Below, one piece after another: positions 8,826-16,255 of a DNA stretch of 64,000 nt. The translations under genes and the position numbers were made by a program. Source of the DNA: Oceanospirillaceae bacterium (lineage in GTDB: Bacteria > Pseudomonadota > Gammaproteobacteria > Pseudomonadales > Balneatricaceae); assembly GCA_024640955.1 (NCBI GenBank), contig JAHEDZ010000008.1, forward strand, positions 51,057 to 115,056, given 5' to 3'. The notes beneath the pieces are model-generated. The model was not told the origin of the DNA. It saw nothing but the letters and a program-made list of their open reading frames with translations, and did not search any database. Numbering within the stretch: the first letter of the stretch is position 1; each line of letters starts with the position of its first letter.

Positions 8826-9914
8826 ATGAAAGAGTCTATAAAGCTGCGACTGGAGTCGCTTGTTGATCGGTTTGAAGAGCTTGCCGCACTGCTCAGTGAT
8901 GGCGATGTGATTAGCGATCAGAAGAAGTTCCGCGAATACTCGATGGAGTACTCGGAGCTTGAGCCGGTCGTTGAGGCGTTTAAACAGTGGCAGCAGGCGG
9001 CTGAAGATCAAGAGACAGCCAATCTTATGCTGCAAGAGGACGACGCTGATCTGCGTGAGATGGCGAAAGAGGAGCTGCAGGAGGCTAAGGCGACTGAAGA
9101 GCGCTTAGAAGCTGAGCTGCAGATTCTGCTGCTGCCTAAAGACCCGAACGATCACCGTAACGTCTTCCTTGAGGTTCGCGCCGGCACCGGTGGCGACGAG
9201 GCAGCAATCTTCTCGGGTGACCTGTTCCGCATGTACTCGCGTTACGCCGAACGCTCGGGCTGGCGCGTTGAGATAGTCAGCGCCAACGAGGGTGAACACG
9301 GTGGTTTCAAAGAGGTGATTGCGCGTGTAAGCGGCGACAATGTCTACTCGCGACTGAAGTTCGAATCGGGCGCCCACCGCGTGCAGCGTGTGCCAGAGAC
9401 CGAGTCTCAGGGGCGTATCCACACCTCAGCCTGTACCGTTGCGGTAATGCCGGAGTTGGATGAGTCGGCTGCAATCGAGATCAACAAGGCGGATCTGCGT
9501 GTCGATACCTTTCGCGCCTCAGGTGCGGGTGGTCAGCACGTTAACAAAACAGACTCGGCGATCCGTATCACCCACATCCCGACTGGTGTAGTGGTTGAGT
9601 GTCAGGAGGAGCGATCGCAGCACAAGAACCGCGCGAAGGCGATGGGTCTGCTCGCCTCTCGTCTGCAGCAGGCGCAGGTTGAGAAAGAGCAGGCCGTGCA
9701 GGCCAGCACACGCAAAGGTCTGGTCGGTAGCGGCGACCGCTCAGAGCGTATCCGCACCTACAATTACCCCCAGAGTCGTATCACAGATCACCGCATAAAC
9801 TTGACGCTCTATAAGCTAAATGAGGTGATGCAGGGCGATCTGGACGAAGTGCTCAACTCGCTGCTGCAGGAGTACCAGACAGAGCAGCTCAGCGCCCTGT
9901 CTGACGCCGGCTAA
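8826..9914 (+). CDS. prfA: Peptide chain release factor 1
   Basis: Terminates translation at UAA and UAG. At 362 residues it has the usual RF1 size, with the methylatable GGQ in [13 protein letters not shown] near residue 235. It is followed with a one-base TAATG overlap by prmC, whose product methylates this glutamine. It lies 51 bases after hemA. Confidence 0.97.
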   Translation: MKESIKLRLESLVDRFEELAALLSDGDVISDQKKFREYSMEYSELEPVVEAFKQWQQAAEDQETANLMLQEDDADLREMAKEELQEAKATEERLEAELQILLLPKDPNDHRNVFLEVRAGTGGDEAAIFSGDLFRMYSRYAERSGWRVEIVSANEGEHGGFKEVIARVSGDNVYSRLKFESGAHRVQRVPETESQGRIHTSACTVAVMPELDESAAIEINKADLRVDTFRASGAGGQHVNKTDSAIRITHIPTGVVVECQEERSQHKNRAKAMGLLASRLQQAQVEKEQAVQASTRKGLVGSGDRSERIRTYNYPQSRITDHRINLTLYKLNEVMQGDLDEVLNSLLQEYQTEQLSALSDAG

Positions 9915-10738
9915 TGCGCATCGATGCGGCGCTGCAGCTCGCAAATACCCTAGAGGGCGAAGGCGCTAGAGTAGATGTAGAGCATCTGCTCTGCGATGTG
10001 CTGCAGCAGACCCGCACCTACCTCTTTACCTGGCCCGAACGTGAGCTTAGCGCCGAGCAACACGCACGGTTTTTAGAGCTTCTCGAACAGCGCCAGGCCG
10101 GTGTGCCGGTGGCTCATTTGCTAGGCAAACGCGCTTTCTGGACCATTGAGCTAGAGGTCAACCCCAGCACCCTAATTCCTCGGGCTGATACTGAGGTGTT
10201 GGTAGAGCAGGCCCTAGAGCTCTGCGATTCAGATAATAAACGCGTTGTCGATTTAGGCACAGGTACCGGCGCAATCGCGCTGGCGCTGGCGAGTGAACAT
10301 CCTGACTGGGAAGTCTGGGCCTGTGATCGTATTGCCGAAGCTGTTGAGCTGGCTCAGCGAAATGCCGAGCGGCTAACGATTTCGAATGTTCAAATTGTGC
10401 AGGGGAGTTGGTTCGAACCGCTGAGCGGTAGGTTTGATCTGATTATCTCCAATCCGCCCTACATAGATCCGATCGATCCGCATTTAGAGCAGGGCGACCT
10501 GCGGTTTGAGCCGCTCTCCGCGCTGACGGCTGAAGCCGAAGGTTTGGCCGATATCCAGTCAATTATCGAGACCGCGCCCGACTACCTCAACGGCGAGGGT
10601 TGGTTGGCTTTGGAACATGGCTATGATCAAGCCGAAGCGGTGGCTGAATTGATGCGCCAACGCGGATTTGACGATATTCGACAGCGCCGTGATTTTGGTG
10701 GCAACATGCGAGTAACCGCGGGGCAGTGGTCGGGCTAA
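9914..10738 (+). CDS. prmC: Release factor glutamine methyltransferase
   Basis: An S-adenosylmethionine-dependent N5-glutamine methyltransferase that modifies the GGQ of RF1 and RF2. The 274-residue protein has an N-terminal helical substrate domain, SAM motif VVDLGTGTGAIALALA and the signature NPPYI (about 180-184) of amide/amine methylases. The start codon overlaps the prfA stop, which places enzyme and substrate in one translational unit. Confidence 0.96.
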   Translation: MRIDAALQLANTLEGEGARVDVEHLLCDVLQQTRTYLFTWPERELSAEQHARFLELLEQRQAGVPVAHLLGKRAFWTIELEVNPSTLIPRADTEVLVEQALELCDSDNKRVVDLGTGTGAIALALASEHPDWEVWACDRIAEAVELAQRNAERLTISNVQIVQGSWFEPLSGRFDLIISNPPYIDPIDPHLEQGDLRFEPLSALTAEAEGLADIQSIIETAPDYLNGEGWLALEHGYDQAEAVAELMRQRGFDDIRQRRDFGGNMRVTAGQWSG

Positions 10739-10794
10739 CCACAAGCCCGTTTATCTGAAATCAAAAAAGAACAGCGAAGGATAAGGGGACCTCA

Positions 10795-11547
10795 GTGAAC
10801 GACCAGCAGCTTCTGCAGTACAGTCGTCATCTACTTCTGCCAGAGATCGATATGCACGGCCAGCAGGCTTGGCTTGATGCCAGCGTGTTAATCCTAGGGT
10901 TGGGTGGCTTGGGCTCTCCGGTGGCACTCTATCTGGCTAGCGCCGGTGTTGGGAAACTCATTTTAGTGGACGACGATTCGGTTGAATTGAGTAATCTGCA
11001 GCGTCAGGTGATTCATACCACCGAGACGATCGGCGAGCCCAAAGCGGAATCAGCGGCTGTGCAGATAGCGCGTATCAACCCGAGTACCGAGGTTGAAGTG
11101 CGAGTGGAGCGATTCAGCGGCGAAACGATGGATGTCGCTGTCGCCGCCGTAGATCTGGTGGTGGACTGCACAGATAACCTCGGCACGCGTCACGCCCTCA
11201 ACCGTGCTTGTTACAACGCCAAAGTACCGTTGGTTTCGGGTGCTGCCATTCGTTTCGATGGTCAAATTACCGTCTATGATCCCCGGGATGAGGCCAGCCC
11301 CTGCTACCGTTGTCTCTACCCGGAAGGCGCCGAGCTGGAACTGACATGCTCAACTTCAGGTGTATTTGCGCCGCTAGTCGGCATGGTGGGTACGGTACAG
11401 GCGGCTGAAGCACTGAAACTGTTGGCTAATATCGGCGAGCCGTTGGTAGGTAGACTGCTGATGGTAGACGCACTGCGCATGGATTGGCGGACGATGAAAC
11501 TTAAAGCAGACCCCAAATGCCCTGTCTGCGGAGATGCACATGAATGA
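10795..11547 (+). CDS. moeB: MoeB/ThiF-family adenylyltransferase
   Basis: An E1-like enzyme that adenylates the C-terminal Gly of a ubiquitin-fold sulfur carrier (MoaD or ThiS). The 250 residues include the nucleotide-binding loop LGLGGLGSPVALYLA, zinc-binding Cys pairs CYRC and CPVCG, and a Cys in LTCSTSGV. The start is GTG with AAGGGG upstream. Its place after prmC matches Pseudomonas moeB. ThiF cannot be excluded from sequence alone because the two families are very similar. Confidence 0.88.
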   Translation: MNDQQLLQYSRHLLLPEIDMHGQQAWLDASVLILGLGGLGSPVALYLASAGVGKLILVDDDSVELSNLQRQVIHTTETIGEPKAESAAVQIARINPSTEVEVRVERFSGETMDVAVAAVDLVVDCTDNLGTRHALNRACYNAKVPLVSGAAIRFDGQITVYDPRDEASPCYRCLYPEGAELELTCSTSGVFAPLVGMVGTVQAAEALKLLANIGEPLVGRLLMVDALRMDWRTMKLKADPKCPVCGDAHE

Positions 11548-11938
11548 GCAGTACCTGATCGACTCGCTTAAAGCCAACGTTGAGACCATTGCACTAGTCG
11601 GAGCGAGCTCCAAAACTCACCGCGATAGCTATCGAGTGATGCAGATTTTGCAGCAGATGGGCAAACGGGTGATACCGGTTAATCCGCGTGCCGCTGGGAC
11701 CGAAATTTTGGGTGAGTCGGTTGTTGCTGATCTGGCGGACCTGCCGGTAGCTGTCGATATGGTCGATGTGTTTCTCAACTCCGAAGCTGCGGCTGCTGTG
11801 GTTGATCAGGTTGTTCAGCTCGAGATTCCAGCGGTTTGGCTGCAGATCGGCGTGATGCCTATTTCGGCTGCCGAGCGCGCCGAAGCGGCAGGCGTGCAGG
11901 TGGTGATGAATCGCTGCCCGGCCATTGAGTGGCGATAG
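11540..11938 (+). CDS. CoA-binding (YccU-like) protein
   Basis: A single-domain Rossmann protein of 132 residues resembling the CoA-binding domain of succinyl-CoA synthetase: TIALVGASSKTHRDSYRV near the N-terminus, GKRVIPVNPRAAG, and MNRCPAIEW at the end. I prefer the ATG at 11540 because GGAG lies 6 bases upstream. The ATG at 11534 directly abuts that GGAG. It overlaps the end of moeB. In Pseudomonas murI occupies this place, so the operon end differs here. Cellular function is unknown. Confidence 0.85.
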   Translation: MNEQYLIDSLKANVETIALVGASSKTHRDSYRVMQILQQMGKRVIPVNPRAAGTEILGESVVADLADLPVAVDMVDVFLNSEAAAAVVDQVVQLEIPAVWLQIGVMPISAAERAEAAGVQVVMNRCPAIEWR

Positions 11939-11950
11939 GTTAAATTTACA

Positions 11951-11985
11951 GGTCGCGAACGTGCTTTCGGCGAATCGCTCCTACA
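11951..11985 (-). repeat. REP-like palindrome, family 1
   Basis: Read on the minus strand it begins GTAGGAGCGA and ends TTCGCGAC, enclosing an imperfect stem. It belongs to a family of about 30-35 bp elements found several times in intergenic gaps of this window and similar in plan to Pseudomonas REPs. Confidence 0.65.
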
Positions 11986-11997
11986 CCGGACGATGCT

Positions 11998-12032
11998 GTA
12001 CGAGGGATTTACGCCAAAGGCGTATTTCCCGA
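11998..12032 (+). repeat. REP-like palindrome, family 2, copy A
   Basis: Contains GTACGAGGGAT then an inverted repeat whose 3' half is GGCGTATTTCCCGA. The same element recurs at 24061-24102 and, inverted, at 30544-30585. Confidence 0.75.
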
Positions 12033-12041
12033 CCCCAAATA

Positions 12042-12641
12042 TCAAGCCCACATATCTCGAATCTTCTTGTCGTCGATCGCGCGCTGAGCGAAGGCTAGGA
12101 GCTCAGGGTCTAACCCCTTCTCATCCTTTAAGATCAGCGGCGCACCCGAATCGGCTAGAAACTTCACCAAAGGTTGATGCCCAGAGCGCACAGCTTGAGT
12201 GAGCAGCTGCGGATTATCGAGGCTGGCGCCGTGCTGGGCCAAACGGTTGATCAGCAGCATCGCATGCTCCGGCGGATGCTGCAGCGCAAGCTCGACAAGT
12301 GATTGGCCGTTAACAGTTGTGTCTGGCCCTAACCCGTGCGACAGCATAGCGCTGAGCAGCACAAGCGCGTGCTCCGATTTCAGAACCACTGTAACCATAG
12401 GTTCGCCCCCGCAAAGCTGCGACTGATTCAATTGCGGAAAACGGTGCAGCAACTCACCCAACAGCTTCGCGTTACCCCGCGCGATGCAGAGCTCCAGTGC
12501 GCAGGCATCTGCGTCGAGTGGAGTTTTCAGATCGGTAACCGTCAGGTCGTCACGTATCTTTGGCCAGAGCTGTAGGTCGTCGCTGTTGAGCAACTCCAGC
12601 AGCTTTGAGCGAAAACGCCTCTGCTTAAGTTTTTTCAGCAT
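12042..12641 (-). CDS. Ankyrin-repeat-like protein
   Basis: A 199-residue, probably cytoplasmic protein without signal peptide. Residues about 45-185 show degenerate ankyrin units: ACALELCIARGNAKLLGELL, NGQSLVELAL, LLTQAVRSGHQPLVKFLADSGA, GLDPELLAFA. Ankyrin repeats bind other proteins and no partner can be named. It overlaps the upstream MFS gene by 17 bases, so the two are probably translated together. Confidence 0.6.
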   Translation of the reverse strand: MLKKLKQRRFRSKLLELLNSDDLQLWPKIRDDLTVTDLKTPLDADACALELCIARGNAKLLGELLHRFPQLNQSQLCGGEPMVTVVLKSEHALVLLSAMLSHGLGPDTTVNGQSLVELALQHPPEHAMLLINRLAQHGASLDNPQLLTQAVRSGHQPLVKFLADSGAPLILKDEKGLDPELLAFAQRAIDDKKIRDMWA

Positions 12642-13935
12642 CTTCGCTCTCCATCTCTACCTGTGGCTCGGGGTCACGAATAAGCTCTTCGAGCGGCACA
12701 TCCGCGATATCCTCGGTACGCGGGTCAAACTCAGACGCAACCTGAGATTCTGGTACTGCAACAACGAAATCCTCTTGCTCGTCCACCGGAACCGGGGCTT
12801 GCTGGCCTCGACGATAGAAGGTGTAAGTGCCCAGCAGGAGCAGCAGCGCACCGTAGCCGTAGAAGAGCGCACTCGGAGCCAATACCTGCATCAGCCATGC
12901 TCCGGCTGCCGGACCGATGATGCTTCCCAAGCCGTAACTCAGCATCAGCGTCGAGCTAGCGGCGATACGCTCCTTTGGATCCACCAAGTCATTAGTGATG
13001 GCCACCGCAATCGAATAGATGCTCGCAATAATGGCCATAATAATTGCCAAGAAGAGGACACGTAGCATGTAGTCCCACTCAGCGCCTAGGGCCGCAAGCA
13101 GAGCCGCGACACCGGCGATCAGTGCGATAATCAACAACACTTGGCTACGTTCGACACGGTCACAGAGCCAGCCGATCGGCCAAGCCAGAACCATCGCGCT
13201 AATGACCGCGATGGACATGAGGTTACCGATCTCATCGGTTGCTACCCCGGTCATCGTGGCGTAGAGCGGTACTAATGCATAGAAACCGCTGATCAGAATA
13301 CCCGCCGCCAAGGCCGTTATCAGGCCAAGCGAGGTGATGTTCCACAAACGCTTCAGGCTCATGCTGGCGGAGTTCTCAATCGGTGGAGAGTGCAGCCGTG
13401 ATATCGACAGCGGAATCACCGCAGCCATCAACAGCAGCGCGCCTAGGCTGTAGGCAACACTAGAGCCCGCCTCCAAACCAGGCTCCAGGATAAGCTGGCC
13501 GCCCGCTGCCGCACTGTAGGCCGCAATCTGATACAGGGCGAAGAGTCGTGCGCGGTTGTTGTTGCTCGCCACCGCACTCAACCAGCTCTCTATCGCTACA
13601 AAAAGGGCGGCAACTGCAAAGCCGCCCAGAGCACGTAACACACCCCAGAACCAGAGCGTATCGATTAGCGGGTAGGTGATGGAGGCCATCGCAGCCAGAG
13701 CAGCCAGTGCGGCAAAACTGCGGATATGGCCGACACGCAGCAGAAGTTTAGGGGCGAAGAAAGCGCCGGCGACAAAGCCAACCGAGTAACAGACCATAAT
13801 AAGGCCGACCACCGTAGGCTCGGTGCCTACCTGGCCCAATTGCACACCAATTAGAGTCAGCAGATACGCGTTTCCCGTCACCACGAGCACGAGGCTAAAG
13901 AAGAGCGAGAATAGCGATATCATCAGCAGTCGCAT
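12625..13935 (-). CDS. MFS transporter, YcaD-like
   Basis: A 436-residue inner-membrane protein with about 12 hydrophobic segments in two halves (1-190 and about 210-390), typical of major facilitator transporters. The N-terminal helix TGNAYLLTLIGVQ and the acidic loop ALFVAIESWLSA are reminiscent of the YcaD group. The last about 60 residues are an unusually long acidic cytoplasmic tail (EDFVVAVPESQ, EMESEDAEKT). Substrate unknown. Confidence 0.75.
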   Translation of the reverse strand: MRLLMISLFSLFFSLVLVVTGNAYLLTLIGVQLGQVGTEPTVVGLIMVCYSVGFVAGAFFAPKLLLRVGHIRSFAALAALAAMASITYPLIDTLWFWGVLRALGGFAVAALFVAIESWLSAVASNNNRARLFALYQIAAYSAAAGGQLILEPGLEAGSSVAYSLGALLLMAAVIPLSISRLHSPPIENSASMSLKRLWNITSLGLITALAAGILISGFYALVPLYATMTGVATDEIGNLMSIAVISAMVLAWPIGWLCDRVERSQVLLIIALIAGVAALLAALGAEWDYMLRVLFLAIIMAIIASIYSIAVAITNDLVDPKERIAASSTLMLSYGLGSIIGPAAGAWLMQVLAPSALFYGYGALLLLLGTYTFYRRGQQAPVPVDEQEDFVVAVPESQVASEFDPRTEDIADVPLEELIRDPEPQVEMESEDAEKT

Positions 13936-14053
13936 CGGCAGGAACCTCCATCGGTCTGCTCAAACAATTTAGAGAGCGCGATATTCCATCAGTATGAACT
14001 ACGAGTCAAAGAAAAGCGTAGACCGTTTATTAACGAAGGAGTGTTTCGCTGTT

Positions 14054-14197
14054 ATGTCTCAGTCTACAACCACCGAATCAACCCAAACCAACCAGAGCAT
14101 GCCCTGTCGTGGCTGTCTGCCGAACTGCCCCAATCGCGCGACCTGTGAAGGTAAACCTTGGCGCCAAGATACTGAGCAGAGCACTCAAAAACACTGA
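14054..14197 (+). CDS. Small cysteine-rich protein coupled to DUF3429 gene
   Basis: The predicted 47-residue product has a polar Ser/Thr/Gln N-terminus and a core MPCRGCLPNCPNRATCEGKP with four Cys (CxxC, then two more), a plausible metal site. I chose the ATG at 14054, preceded by AAGGAG at 12 bases. An in-frame ATG at 13994 lacks a ribosome site. The stop codon overlaps the next start as TGATG, which strongly suggests real, coupled translation. Function unknown. Confidence 0.6.
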   Translation: MSQSTTTESTQTNQSMPCRGCLPNCPNRATCEGKPWRQDTEQSTQKH

Positions 14198-14622
14198 TGC
14201 GCGCGTTTGAACGAATACAGACACCGGTCTGGTTCGGCGGTTTAGCCGGCCTGATCCCGTTTTACGCCAGCCTCTACGGCATCGCTTCGCTCAATTGGCC
14301 GCTCTGGTCATTCTTGAGTTACGCCTGGATTATTCTCGCTTTTCTCTGTGGCTCGGTCTGGCGCACGGCAATGGAGGATGGAGAGGGTGAAGGAGCAGTG
14401 GCGGGTGTAGCGATCGCCTTGGGTGTGCCTGCGCTGCTCTGGCTGAGCTACTGGGTGTCGCCGTCGTTACAGCTTTTGCTGACGGGTTTTGGATTCGCAG
14501 TGGTCTATCTGTGGGAGCGGGTATACAGCTGGGAGAGCTTCCCAGCTGGTTATCGAATGCTCCGAACCACGCTAACAACTCTGGTGCTGTTAGCGCATCT
14601 TATCCTTGCGATTCTGGCTTAA
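14197..14622 (+). CDS. DUF3429 membrane protein
   Basis: A 141-residue protein with four to five hydrophobic segments. The layout WFGGLAGLIPFYASL, then FLCGSVWRTAMED, then YLWERVYSWESFPAGYRMLRTTLT is that of DUF3429 inner-membrane proteins of proteobacteria. It is translationally coupled to the Cys-rich gene upstream and convergent with the helicase gene, overlapping it by 4 bases. No biochemical role is known for the family. Confidence 0.8.
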   Translation: MRAFERIQTPVWFGGLAGLIPFYASLYGIASLNWPLWSFLSYAWIILAFLCGSVWRTAMEDGEGEGAVAGVAIALGVPALLWLSYWVSPSLQLLLTGFGFAVVYLWERVYSWESFPAGYRMLRTTLTTLVLLAHLILAILA

Positions 14623-15959
14623 TCAGCGCTGGGCTTACGCTTTCCGAATGGCATAGAGCCATCGCCCAGGCTAGTTGCGGCTGAGGCAGGGCGGCGCTTC
14701 CCAATGACCTTTTGATCGCGTTCGCGGCTCTTAGGTTTAGCCTTAGCGCCCTTAGCATCGCTCTTCTTCTTGGGTCGCTTCTTACCGACCGCTTTGCCGT
14801 TGCTCTTCAGCTTCTCAGGACCCTTGTAGTGGCCAGTTAGGCCTGGCAACGTACGCTGCTCAAACTTGATCTTGAGGTAGCGCTGGATGCTCGCCATCAA
14901 GTTCCACTCGTTCTGCTGAATCAAGCAGATAGCCAAGCCGTCGCGACCCTGACGACCGGTGCGACCAATACGGTGGACGTGCTCGTCACCTTTGCGTGCC
15001 ATATCAAAGTTAACGACTAGGTCGATGCCCTCAATATCCAGACCGCGAGCTGCAACATCCGTTGCCACCAGAATATTGATCTTGCCTTCACGCAACAGTT
15101 TCATAATGCGGTTACGTTCGGGCTGGTCCAGCTCGCCGTGCAGCAGTCCGGTGCGCAACTCCGTTCGGTTAAGCTTATCAGCGAGTTGCTCGGCGTAGGC
15201 GCGGGTGTTACAAAACACCACCGCCTTGTCGTAGTTCTCGTGCTCCAACAGATAGTTCAGCAGCTTCTCTTTGTGGCCCGGGTGGTCGGCCAAGATGATC
15301 TGCTGTTTGATGCTCTGGACAGCGTCCTGAGCCGTGCTCAGTTGCAGCTTTTCAGGGTCTTTAAGCACCTTCTTAATCAGGCTGCCGATATTGGCATTGG
15401 AGAGTGTTGCCGATAGCAGCAGTGTCTGGCGCTCTGCACTGCAACGCTCAGTGATGAAGGTCACCTCATCACGGAAGCCCATATCGAGCATACGATCGGC
15501 TTCATCAAGAACGAGGTACTCAAGGTCATCAAAGTCGAGCGTGTTGCGCTCTAGGTGCTCTTTCAGGCGACCCGGCGTGCCAACAAGGATCTCAGGGTTT
15601 TTACGTAGACGCGCTGTCTGGTTGCTCCAGTTCTCACCACCACACACCGTCTGCACCTTAATCTGAGTAAAGGCCGCTAGCCCTTCGCACATCTTAGCAA
15701 CCTGTTCGGCCAACTCACGCGTTGGCGTGAGAATCAGGCCACGCGTACCTGCGCTCGGTTTGCTCTGATCGATACAGCGCTGGAGTACAGGTACCAAGAA
15801 AGCCAGCGTCTTACCGCTGCCGGTCTCGGCTGCTACGAGTAGGTCTTTGCCCTCCAAAGCCGGTGGCAGGGTGGCCTCCTGTACTTCGGTAGGGGTGGTG
15901 ATAGAGAGCTGTTCTAAAGCCTTGAGCAGGCGATCGCTAAGAGGGTATTCGCTAAACAC
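14619..15959 (-). CDS. DEAD-box ATP-dependent RNA helicase
   Basis: Contains the ordered helicase motifs: Q motif (TPTEVQEATLPPAL), I (AAETGSGKT), Ia (PTRELAEQ), II (VLDEADRML), III (LLSATL), V (ATDVAARGLDIEG) and VI (HRIGRTGRQG). The C-terminal about 70 residues are Lys/Arg-rich (GKKRPKKKSDAKGAK), an RNA-binding tail as in SrmB/RhlE-type enzymes. I chose the GTG at 15959 because it yields the family-typical MFSEYPLSDRLL. The ATG at 15992 adds 11 residues without a ribosome site. It likely acts in ribosome assembly or RNA turnover. The exact orthologue is not certain. Confidence 0.9.
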   Translation of the reverse strand: MFSEYPLSDRLLKALEQLSITTPTEVQEATLPPALEGKDLLVAAETGSGKTLAFLVPVLQRCIDQSKPSAGTRGLILTPTRELAEQVAKMCEGLAAFTQIKVQTVCGGENWSNQTARLRKNPEILVGTPGRLKEHLERNTLDFDDLEYLVLDEADRMLDMGFRDEVTFITERCSAERQTLLLSATLSNANIGSLIKKVLKDPEKLQLSTAQDAVQSIKQQIILADHPGHKEKLLNYLLEHENYDKAVVFCNTRAYAEQLADKLNRTELRTGLLHGELDQPERNRIMKLLREGKINILVATDVAARGLDIEGIDLVVNFDMARKGDEHVHRIGRTGRQGRDGLAICLIQQNEWNLMASIQRYLKIKFEQRTLPGLTGHYKGPEKLKSNGKAVGKKRPKKKSDAKGAKAKPKSRERDQKVIGKRRPASAATSLGDGSMPFGKRKPSAD

Positions 15960-16033
15960 TAAGATGTCCGATATGAGTTTCAACCCGCGCATAGTAGCAG
16001 AAAGGCGTAAACTCCTCCCCAGATTTCTGCACA

Positions 16034-16102
16034 GTTCGCGTGCTGCGCTCGCTCCTACCCTGGGAACCCTTTAAGTAGGAGCCCCCTCAAAGAGGTGGCG
16101 AT
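16034..16102. repeat. Pair of inverted REP-like elements (family 1)
   Basis: A minus-oriented copy (16034-16058, ending CTCGCTCCTAC) and a plus-oriented copy (16075-16102, GTAGGAGCCCC to GGTGGCGAT) are 16 bases apart, the head-to-head arrangement of a BIME. They lie between the helicase and the DUF1800 gene. Downstream, 16103-16255 holds an AT-rich stretch with TATACT near 16220, a possible promoter of the DUF1800 operon. Confidence 0.65.
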
Positions 16103-16255
16103 CCAGATCGGAGGCACAGGCGATCACGTTCTGGGTTCACTCCCACCGTAGTGTTGTGTAGTACGTATCTATATCCAATCGGCTGTCGAGATTCGCCTTT
16201 TTTGCTCTATTTTTTGAGATATACTGATTTCAAGATGTAATGTGGAGCAAGAATA

